Below, piece after piece: positions 25,722-32,911 of a stretch of 64,000 bases of DNA. Below the pieces are notes generated by a model. That model had not been told where the DNA came from and did not search any database. It worked only from the letters and a program-made list of their open reading frames with translations. Position numbers and translations under genes: made by a program. The stretch's first letter is position 1. Each line of letters begins with the position of its first letter. The DNA comes from Dolichospermum sp. FACHB-1091 (GTDB lineage: Bacteria; Cyanobacteriota; Cyanobacteriia; Cyanobacteriales; Nostocaceae): contig NZ_JACJSB010000019.1 in the NCBI RefSeq assembly GCF_014697585.1, positions 30,234 to 94,233 on the forward strand, read 5' to 3'.

Positions 25722-26055
25722 TAATTTTCGCCTACGCTGTATATTGTAAGATAAAAATTGCATTTTGTCAATGTTTTGGCAAAAGAATATAATTTAAAAC
25801 TTTATACCGCGTGTGGTCTTACCATAAAATAGCGCTGTTGACTTGGAAAAAAAATAAACTTATTTATTGATTTTATCCTCAAAAATGGTAGAATATATAG
25901 AAAAACGGACTTGTTCTAGTACACAACGGCTGCCGTCAACCAAACATTAAAAATTTGACAAAAGCTTGTGTAATCTGCTTTATTTAAGTTTTAATTTTTA
26001 ATTTTTAATTCCGCACTGCGGTACTAGCTTCGGTCTCAATAGCAAAGGTTTAGAG
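25722..26055. other. Intergenic region upstream of the M50 protease
   Basis: 334 bp, A+T-rich. It includes three tandem TTTTTAA-type heptamers (~25987-26010) followed by the short inverted repeat CCGCACTGCGG. No gene or RNA was recognised. The protease promoter probably lies here. Confidence 0.4.
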
Positions 26056-27540
26056 ATGTTGACTTCATCGGAAACTCCTATAATTGCAGCCATTGTGCTG
26101 ATAGCGTCCGGCATTTTAGGCTGGGGCTTTTATCGTGCCAGACCCTTTGGTAAACTAGGAATCTTGGCCTGGTTACAATCTGTCGTTTTAATGACTCCCT
26201 GGCTTTTGTTCTTTGGATTATTTGCCGCTGGGATTTATGTTAACATTGTCGGGATCTTGTTCTCAGTGATAGTTTCCGCTGGATTGTATATTTTCCTGGG
26301 CAGAAAGTTACGCCAAGCAGGTCAAGATGCTATTCTCAAGCAACGAGCCACAGAGCGTCTCGCTGCTCAAAGTTCATCAGCAGCCGATAAAAATAGCCCA
26401 GCCGTGGTAGAATTACAGTCAGAACCGACTCCCATACCTGAAGCTGATTTAAGCCTAATTCGCGGTATTTTCGGCATTGATACATTTTTCGCTACGGAAA
26501 CTATTCCCTACCAAGAAGGAGTGGTTTTTAAAGGTAATTTGCGCGGAGAACCAGAGGCTGTTCACAACCGCTTAACAAAGAGTTTGCAAGAGCGGTTAAA
26601 TGATAAATATCGACTGTTTTTGGTAGAAAATACTGACGGTAAACCAGTAATGATTGTTCTCCCTAGCCGCACTGACCCCCAACGGACTCAATTAGGACAA
26701 AAAGTCTTTGCGGTGATTTTGTTGATAGCAACTATGGCTACAAGTCTAGAAGTGGGAGGTATATTACAGAATTTTGATTTACTCAGTAACCCCGAACGTT
26801 TTGCAGAAGCTTTACCTATTGCTCTGGGCTTATTTGTCATTTTAATATCTCATGAAGTCGGACATTGGTTGTTAGCACGTCGTCACCAAGTACGGTTAAG
26901 TTGGCCGTTCTTTTTACCAGCGGTGCAAGTTGGCTCTTTTGGGGCAATTACTAGGTTTGAGTCCCTTGTCCCTAACCGGAATGCTTTATTTGATATTGCT
27001 TTGGCCGGACCTGCTTTCGGTGGCATTACTTCTCTGTTATTATTGGTGGCAGGGTTGCTACTTTCCCACCCCGGAAGTTTATTCCAATTACCAAATCAGT
27101 TTTTCCAAGGTTCAATTTTAGTCGGTAGTTTAGCGCGGGTTGTCCTGGGTTCGGCTTTACATTCCCCTGTAGTCAATATTCATCCTTTAGTGATTATTGG
27201 TTGGCTAGGATTAGTCATTACTGCGTTAAATTTAATGCCCGCTGGACAATTGGACGGGGGGAGGATTGTACAAGCCATTTATGGTCGCAAAACCGCAGGT
27301 AGAACCACTTTTGCGACCATAGTTTTACTCGCTATTGTATCTCTGGGTAATCCTCTGGCTATGTATTGGGCAATTCTGATTTTGTTTTTACAACGCGATT
27401 TAGAACGTCCCAGTCTCAATGAAATTACTGAACCAGATGATGCTAGAGCCGCTTTATGTCTTTTGGCTCTGTTTCTAATGATTGCTACTCTTTTACCTTT
27501 GACCCCCGCTTTGGCTGGACGTTTGGGTATCGGTAGTTAG
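26056..27540 (+). CDS. Site-2 protease family (M50) intramembrane metalloprotease, EGY-like
   Basis: A 494-residue polytopic membrane protein resembling plant plastid EGY proteins and their cyanobacterial homologues. Two or three N-terminal helices lead to a soluble insert (~100-215, including FGIDTFFATETIPYQEGVVF). The zinc-site helix reads ISHEVGHWLLARRH (HExxH). The second motif, NLMPAGQLDGGRIVQ, supplies the metal-binding Asp. Further hydrophobic helices end the protein. It should cut membrane-anchored substrates within the bilayer, such as anti-sigma factors or thylakoid proteins; the substrate is unknown. AGAG precedes the ATG. Confidence 0.9.
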   Translation: MLTSSETPIIAAIVLIASGILGWGFYRARPFGKLGILAWLQSVVLMTPWLLFFGLFAAGIYVNIVGILFSVIVSAGLYIFLGRKLRQAGQDAILKQRATERLAAQSSSAADKNSPAVVELQSEPTPIPEADLSLIRGIFGIDTFFATETIPYQEGVVFKGNLRGEPEAVHNRLTKSLQERLNDKYRLFLVENTDGKPVMIVLPSRTDPQRTQLGQKVFAVILLIATMATSLEVGGILQNFDLLSNPERFAEALPIALGLFVILISHEVGHWLLARRHQVRLSWPFFLPAVQVGSFGAITRFESLVPNRNALFDIALAGPAFGGITSLLLLVAGLLLSHPGSLFQLPNQFFQGSILVGSLARVVLGSALHSPVVNIHPLVIIGWLGLVITALNLMPAGQLDGGRIVQAIYGRKTAGRTTFATIVLLAIVSLGNPLAMYWAILILFLQRDLERPSLNEITEPDDARAALCLLALFLMIATLLPLTPALAGRLGIGS

Positions 27541-27593
27541 GAATTTTGCCGTTGCTGATTGAAAATATATGGGTATAAATTCAATTTTTTTAA

Positions 27594-27624
27594 CGAACCA
27601 CAGAGGCACAGAGAACACAGAGAA
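27594..27624. repeat. Dispersed ACCACAGAGGCACAGAG-type repeat
   Basis: The motif GAACCACAGAGGCACAGAGA, then ACACAGAG, lies between two convergent genes. Variants occur at ~10924, ~13556, ~29004, ~46314 and ~57894 and reversed at ~25310. It is one of the commonest intergenic repeat motifs in filamentous cyanobacteria. No function is evident. Confidence 0.5.
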
Positions 27625-27718
27625 CTGTATTGAAATATGCGTCTTTTAAAGGTGTAAAGGTTGAGTTTAGTAATTTCATATTTCAATTCAGCAATGTCGA
27701 ATTTTTTTGACCAATTTT

Positions 27719-28936
27719 CTAAGGTTTCCAATTTGCTAATAGGTTGGGATAATTTGCAGGTGTGGGGAATATTTTTTGCCATGTTTGTTGACGTTGTTGG
27801 GGGTTTTCTTGGCTGATATTCCATAAAGTTTCGTAGAAGAAGAAGGAAACACCAGCAAATTTTCTCTCACGCACTTTCTCTATTTGAGTTTTAATTTGTT
27901 CCATGGAAACTGAACGATTTTTTAACCCACTTAAAATCCCAATACTCACGGGAATATGACTTTGCGCTAGTTTTACTTCTGGATATTCTAATTCGCTGAT
28001 AAAGACGTTTAAATCATTCCGATAAATTTGTAAAACTAGGTCTTCAATTATTCCCATTCTTTCCCATTTTTGCCAATCTGCAAGGAAGTATTCGTAGGAA
28101 AAACGCTGGGGATTTGGTGCAACGGAAACTATACAATCTTTTTTATTAGCTTTAATTGCTGTAAATACCCGTTTCATAAAATCGGTAATTTTGTTCGCTC
28201 TCCAATTTACCCATTCTGGATCTTTGAAGTCTGCTGGAGGAAGTTTACCTTGATGTTCTTTCTTGTATAATGCTGTGGTGTAGCTATCATATCCTAGTTC
28301 TGATGGTAAGCCGAAATGATCATCAAATTGAATCCCATCAATATCATAGTTTTTGACTATTTCTACAATCAAATCTTGGATAAATTTTTGCACTTCGGGA
28401 CGAAAGGGATTTAACCAAACTCGGTTATGTATTCCTTCTTTGACTATTTTTGTCCCATCTTTGCGATTTGTCAACCAACCGGGACGATTTTTAGCTAAAA
28501 GGGAATCAGCAGGCGCCATAAAGCCAAATTCAAACCAGGGAATTACTGTTAAATTTTGTTTATGTCCCTGGGTGATGATTTCTTTGAGCATATCCCGCTG
28601 TTGGAGTCCGGGGGTAGGGTCTACTGCTTTACCAATGACTTTGGCTGCGACTTTGCTAGGATATAGTGTATATCCCCAATTCCAGACGGCGGGATAAACG
28701 GTGTTAAAGTTGAGTTGGTGTAATGTTCGTAAACTTTGTTTTAGACGTTCTTTTTCAAATAAAACATCACTATCAATATTTGTTAACCATACTCCCCGTA
28801 ATTCTGTGGATTTAGGAATTTGAGCATTTAAGGGGAATGATAGCATGAGGAATGCGACCATACTCACGGCCATCATAGCTGCTAAAAATCCTAATTTTCT
28901 AGTTTGACGTTGCCATTTTAGAACTATTTTTTTCAT
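27719..28936 (-). CDS. GHL10 family (DUF187) glycoside-hydrolase-like protein, secreted
   Basis: A 405-residue protein with an N-terminal signal/anchor segment (KLGFLAAMMAVSMVAFLMLS, then FPLNAQ) and a (βα)8 GHL10 domain. Recognisable pieces are ELRGVWLTNIDSDVLFE, NFNTVYPAVWNWGYTLYP, VIPWFEFGFMAP and the catalytic-site strand YDIDGIQFDDHFGLP with adjacent Asp residues. Proteins of this family bind or cut glycans or peptidoglycan; the substrate is unknown. GGATAA precedes the ATG. Its 3' end is convergent with the protease gene. Confidence 0.85.
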   Translation of the reverse strand: MKKIVLKWQRQTRKLGFLAAMMAVSMVAFLMLSFPLNAQIPKSTELRGVWLTNIDSDVLFEKERLKQSLRTLHQLNFNTVYPAVWNWGYTLYPSKVAAKVIGKAVDPTPGLQQRDMLKEIITQGHKQNLTVIPWFEFGFMAPADSLLAKNRPGWLTNRKDGTKIVKEGIHNRVWLNPFRPEVQKFIQDLIVEIVKNYDIDGIQFDDHFGLPSELGYDSYTTALYKKEHQGKLPPADFKDPEWVNWRANKITDFMKRVFTAIKANKKDCIVSVAPNPQRFSYEYFLADWQKWERMGIIEDLVLQIYRNDLNVFISELEYPEVKLAQSHIPVSIGILSGLKNRSVSMEQIKTQIEKVRERKFAGVSFFFYETLWNISQENPQQRQQTWQKIFPTPANYPNLLANWKP

Positions 28937-29082
28937 CGGTTATCCTATTTTTGGGTTGTTAAATTTACTCTAGTATAATGGACAATGAAGACCGATTGAA
29001 TGAACCACGAAGACACGAAGAACACGAAGGAAGAAGAAAAGAACATAGGTAATCTTTCACCGGGAAGGGAGTAATTACAGTT

Positions 29083-30210
29083 TCAATAACTAACTGTTCC
29101 TAAACAATCTTTGATAAAATCAATAATGATCTTAAAATCAACAAAATCATCAGCCTGTTTTCTTTGTTCACAAATATATTTACAAAATTTCATTTTTTGA
29201 AATTCTTGAATTTGGTTTTCTTCTCCATAATCTCCATATTTGGTTTTTTGTACATAAAATTCTTCTGTAAATAAATGATCAGGAAATAGATTTTCAATAC
29301 CCTTTGTAACTTTTCTATTTTTTTGTTGAGGGATTTTTCTGATTTTCAATAATTCATGATCTTCATTAGATTTATCAGTATCACAATCATAAAGTAGTAA
29401 TACTTTTCTAGTTAAGAATTTAGGGTTGGAAATCAGAACATCTCTGGTATTTTTTAAACCACCATCACCAGTATTTATACTTTTTCCTTTACCTATAGAA
29501 ATTCCTACCCATTCAATATCAACTTGTGCTAAAATTTCCTTTTCTCCTAGTAATTCTAAAGCCGTTTTAATATAAATTGGGTCAGTTTCTCCTTCTGTTA
29601 AAACTAGGGGTTTATCACCTTTTTCTACAGTAGCTTTGACTTCATCTTTAACGGCATTTATTTTTTCACAATAGTCAGAAAACATCCTTTGACCATGTTC
29701 AGACATGAGATAACCACAATAGTCTTCCCAAACTTGAACTGACCAATGATCTAGAGTTTCTCTAAGATAGTTGTAAGTAGGATTTTCTTTTCCATAACGC
29801 TCATATAAAAACTGCTCAGGATAACTAACTTCTGTATGAGCAGGTATATTATGACGTGCCATTATTTCTAATAAATAAATTCCCTCAGCTTCCCACATTC
29901 CAAGGTGTTGAATCATATAAGATAAATGAGCAGGATTGGAAGAATCTGCAATAACAATAATACAAAATCCTAAGTATAAAGGGTTATTATTTCCTCCCTT
30001 AAAATAACCTTTTTTAAAAGCATCAATAATACCTTGTGCTTGATTATCTTCTCTAACATTATCAATCCACCAATCAGGAATTTTTTTATGATCAAATCCA
30101 TAACCACACATGAGCCAAAAACTACCAACAATATTTTGAGGATACTCTTTAAGTAATGATATTGCTCTCATGCAGATAGTGAAGCCAATATTAGGTAAAT
30201 GCACTGTCAT
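29083..30210 (-). CDS. Orphan TOPRIM-domain protein with uncharacterised N-terminus
   Basis: A 375-residue protein from the ATG at 30210, with AGGA upstream; a TTG two codons earlier is possible. Residues ~1-190 show no family I recognise (NIVGSFWLMCGYGFDHKKIP, YLGFCIIVIADSSNPAHLSY). From ~200 a TOPRIM-like half begins: KPLVLTEGETDPIYIKTAL (Glu206) then RKVLLLYDCDTDK (Asp275, Asp277), the E...DxD acid triad. A KGIENLFPDHLF segment resembles the post-TOPRIM region of OLD/DUF4435 proteins, and a helical C-terminus follows. No ATPase is adjacent. It may be a nuclease in defence or RNA/DNA processing; this is inference. Confidence 0.65.
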   Translation of the reverse strand: MTVHLPNIGFTICMRAISLLKEYPQNIVGSFWLMCGYGFDHKKIPDWWIDNVREDNQAQGIIDAFKKGYFKGGNNNPLYLGFCIIVIADSSNPAHLSYMIQHLGMWEAEGIYLLEIMARHNIPAHTEVSYPEQFLYERYGKENPTYNYLRETLDHWSVQVWEDYCGYLMSEHGQRMFSDYCEKINAVKDEVKATVEKGDKPLVLTEGETDPIYIKTALELLGEKEILAQVDIEWVGISIGKGKSINTGDGGLKNTRDVLISNPKFLTRKVLLLYDCDTDKSNEDHELLKIRKIPQQKNRKVTKGIENLFPDHLFTEEFYVQKTKYGDYGEENQIQEFQKMKFCKYICEQRKQADDFVDFKIIIDFIKDCLGTVSY

Positions 30211-30252
30211 TTTCAAAAGTCCTAGTAAAAATAAAAATGTGATTTCATTCCA

Positions 30253-31464
30253 TTAAACAACAAAATCAAACAAATAATGCGCCATTTCCAACTTAGAACA
30301 AGCCGGAATTTCTAACGCTCTCCCTTCTTTATCTAAAAACACCGCTTGATTATTATCACTCCCAAAACCACTATCAACTTGATCAATAGGGTTCGCTACA
30401 ATTGCATCTAATTTCTTTTTTTGCAATTTTTCCCGCGCTGGCTTGACAATATACCCGGTTTGTGCTGCAAAACCAATTAAGTATTGATGGGGTTGTTTAC
30501 GGTTGCCAATTTCCGCGACAATATCTGGTACTGGTATCAATGGTAAATTTTCGGGGAGCGATCGCTTGGGCAATTTTTCGCTACTATAATCTCTGGGCTT
30601 GACATCCGCCACCGCCGCTGACATAATAATTATATCCGCACTCGATAAATGCTTTAACATAACTCCCTGCATCTCTTCTGAGGTAATTACGGGAATTGCT
30701 TCTACTCCTAAAGGCACTTCCCAACTTGCTGGACAATGTACCAATATTACTTTTGCACCTCTGTGTAGTGCAGCCTGTGCCAATGCTAAACCCATTTTAC
30801 CAGTTGAGGGATTGCCAATAAATCGCACCGGGTCTAAATATTCTCGCGTTCCCCCAGCACTGATTAAAACCTCTTTCCCCACTAAATCTCTCTTGCCTTG
30901 GGTGTATAATAAAGATTGAATATAAATAAATATTTCTGCGGGTTCTGCCATTCTACCAGCACCAATGCGATCGCACGCCAATAAACCAGAACCAGTTTCC
31001 ATACCATAAAAACGGTTATTTGTCAATAGCTGCCGCCAATTTCTTTGTACTGCTACCTGTTCCCACATATCTGTATTCATCGCTGGTGCTAACAATACAG
31101 GACAAGTAGAAGCGAGAACAGTATTTGTTAATAAATTATCCGCCATTCCATAAGCTAACTTAGCCAAAGTATTAGCAGTTAAAGGCGCGATAACAATTAA
31201 ATCAGCCCATTCACCCAATTCGATATGTAATGGACGAGTATAAATTGGTTGCCAAAAATCATCATCTGTATAAGCTTGATGGCGAGATAAAGTAGCTAAA
31301 GTTAAAGGAGTGATAAATTCTTGGGCAGATTTGGTCAGGATAACACGCAATTCTACGCCAGATTTGAATAGAGTAGAAACCAACTCACAAACTTTATAGG
31401 CGGCGATACCACCGCCTACAGCAATGAGGACTCGTTTGGATTTAGGACTTGAAAATAATGGCAT
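30253..31464 (-). CDS. coaBC: Phosphopantothenoylcysteine decarboxylase / phosphopantothenate-cysteine ligase
   Basis: A 403-residue bifunctional flavoprotein making 4'-phosphopantetheine for coenzyme A. The CoaC half starts at [20 protein letters not shown], with the active-site His in [20 protein letters not shown] and the PAMNTDMW motif. The CoaB half starts near [20 protein letters not shown], with KxKK at [19 protein letters not shown] prefer the ATG at 31464 over a TTG six codons upstream. With panC elsewhere in this window it belongs to the same CoA pathway, but the genes are not in an operon. Confidence 0.93.
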   Translation of the reverse strand: MPLFSSPKSKRVLIAVGGGIAAYKVCELVSTLFKSGVELRVILTKSAQEFITPLTLATLSRHQAYTDDDFWQPIYTRPLHIELGEWADLIVIAPLTANTLAKLAYGMADNLLTNTVLASTCPVLLAPAMNTDMWEQVAVQRNWRQLLTNNRFYGMETGSGLLACDRIGAGRMAEPAEIFIYIQSLLYTQGKRDLVGKEVLISAGGTREYLDPVRFIGNPSTGKMGLALAQAALHRGAKVILVHCPASWEVPLGVEAIPVITSEEMQGVMLKHLSSADIIIMSAAVADVKPRDYSSEKLPKRSLPENLPLIPVPDIVAEIGNRKQPHQYLIGFAAQTGYIVKPAREKLQKKKLDAIVANPIDQVDSGFGSDNNQAVFLDKEGRALEIPACSKLEMAHYLFDFVV

Positions 31465-31511
31465 TTTAGGATAAGATCTCAATTACTGGAGATTTTAAAA
31501 CGTTCTACCAA

Positions 31512-31603
31512 TCTAAAATCCAAAATCCAAAATCCAAAATCCAAAATCCAAAATCTCAAATCCAAAATCTCAAATCCAAAATCTCAAATCCAAAATCTCA
31601 AAT
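31512..31603. repeat. Heptanucleotide STRR array (CCAAAAT)
   Basis: About thirteen tandem units of CCAAAAT and its variant CTCAAAT, in five CCAAAAT copies and then alternating forms. It starts 48 bases upstream of coaBC and ends within three bases of the stop codon of the next minus-strand gene. This is the classical short tandemly repeated repetitive (STRR) type of heterocystous cyanobacteria. The units have no spacers, so it is not a CRISPR array. Confidence 0.9.
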
Positions 31604-31605
31604 TT

Positions 31606-31818
31606 TTAGCCTTCGTCGTAGGGTTCTAAATCTAAGAGGTGAATATAGGCTTCAACCAATTCTGGACGCTGGAAAGCAATTGCTCGCAGTAGATGCCAAT
31701 CATTTAAACCCTCAAAAGCATTACTATAATTATCTAATTCCAAACGTGTAGCTAAATCTTGTACCTCTGTCGCTGTCATAGCAGAAATTTCTGTTTTGGA
31801 AATGCTTAGAGTTTTCAT
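31606..31818 (-). CDS. Small conserved cyanobacterial protein (possibly DUF2555)
   Basis: A 70-residue acidic protein, MKTLSISKTEISAMTATEVQ to LDLEPYDEG, with the conserved-looking core FEGLNDWHLLRAIAFQRPEL. I think this is the cyanobacterial DUF2555 family, but from memory only. The ATG at 31818 is chosen because GGAGGGG lies ten bases upstream, one of the strongest ribosome-binding sites in the window; it implies good expression. The function is unknown. Its stop codon abuts the STRR array. Confidence 0.7.
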   Translation of the reverse strand: MKTLSISKTEISAMTATEVQDLATRLELDNYSNAFEGLNDWHLLRAIAFQRPELVEAYIHLLDLEPYDEG

Positions 31819-31963
31819 AATGCTTGCCCCTCCCTTTTGCAGCACTTACATTCAGCTTAGGGTGGAGTTGCTTCCACCTGATCTATCTTACTCATTAACG
31901 AGCATTAAATTTGTAAAAATTTTTCTGATTTTTTCAGAATTTGCAAAATTTTCGTAACTAGAG

Positions 31964-32590
31964 TTAACCAATTGTCTTGACAACAAAGGTTCTTAGTGCT
32001 TCTAACATTGGTAAATTAATTTCATGTCCCATTTCAAATTCATGGTACTCTACTGCTACCCCTAGAGATTTTGCCATGTCTCTGGACTTAATGGCCGCTT
32101 GTAGGGGAACTACTTCATCCTTTGTTCCGTGCATAATTAACGTAGGTGGAAAATTGCCTGGATTAAGCGTTGCCACGGTAGGATGTAGATATCCACTCAT
32201 CACAACTAAGCCAGCCAATGGTAAGCTTAATCCTACATCTAAAGTCATCGCCCCACCTTGAGAGAATCCACCTAAAATTGTGCGTGATAAAGGTATGCCT
32301 GTATTAGTCTCTAAAGATTGCAACCAATCTATGAGTAGTTGTTTGCTTTCTGCTAATCCATCATACATATTTTCTGTCCGCAAGTCATACCACGCCCTAC
32401 CTGTGTCAGCATAAGGATAGGGATAGGGAGCATTTGGTAGTAAAAATTCGTAATCTGGTAAATTGACATAAGGAATCAAAGATGCCACATCTTGGGCATT
32501 TGCGCCCCAACCATGTAAAGTGACGATTAAGGCTTTTGGTGTTTGATTTGTTGGTGGAGAAACCCTAATAAAATCTAATACTGGAGTCAT
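31964..32590 (-). CDS. Alpha/beta hydrolase, phospholipase/carboxylesterase type
   Basis: A 208-residue serine hydrolase of the carboxylesterase/acyl-protein thioesterase family (YpfH/EstB-like). The oxyanion region reads LIVTLHGWGANAQDVASLIP, the nucleophile elbow is TILGGFSQGGAMTLDVGLSL (G-x-S-x-G), the acid is in LIMHGTKDEVVPL and the catalytic His in YHEFEMGHEINLPML. No signal peptide is seen, so it should be cytoplasmic. The substrate is unknown. The gene is divergent from uvrA. Confidence 0.88.
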   Translation of the reverse strand: MTPVLDFIRVSPPTNQTPKALIVTLHGWGANAQDVASLIPYVNLPDYEFLLPNAPYPYPYADTGRAWYDLRTENMYDGLAESKQLLIDWLQSLETNTGIPLSRTILGGFSQGGAMTLDVGLSLPLAGLVVMSGYLHPTVATLNPGNFPPTLIMHGTKDEVVPLQAAIKSRDMAKSLGVAVEYHEFEMGHEINLPMLEALRTFVVKTIG

Positions 32591-32911
32591 GGGTAATATA
32601 TATTATGTTCAGGTAATTAAGGTTGGTTTGTTCATGGCGGTTACTTTTGTGTTACTGTATCCTGCTTCTTTCGCGCTAACCTTCATAGTGTTGATAATCC
32701 AAAACCGAGGTTTTTAATTTTCATCAAATTCCCTTTGTATTTGTGAAGGTGATGGTTATTCTTCAAAGGACGGGGAAACTATAGTCAGTTTCCTCGGTAA
32801 GTCCTATTTAAATGTCTGTGAGGTAAATCAAAATCAGATTTTACCATAAACCAGGTAAAGATAGTATTATTAAGGATTGTTTCAATGTGTAACTTTCCCT
32901 AGCCTGTCAAT
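32591..32911. promoter_or_regulatory. uvrA upstream region with hairpin
   Basis: 321 bp between divergent genes. At 32772-32795 lies an inverted repeat, GGGGAAACT / AGTTTCCTC with a 6-nt loop; its flanks GGAC and GTCC extend the pairing to ~32767-32806. It lies ~105 bases before the uvrA start and has no T-run on the plus strand. It could be an operator or a transcript leader structure. No LexA-type box was confidently seen. Confidence 0.4.

Noticed and set aside
27537..27824. 95-codon minus-strand ORF between the protease and GHL10 genes
   Set aside because: Overlaps the GHL10 3' end in another frame and crosses the ACCACAGAGGC repeat.
31512..31603. Possible CRISPR array
   Set aside because: Seven-base units without spacers; it is an STRR array. 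No cas genes in the window.
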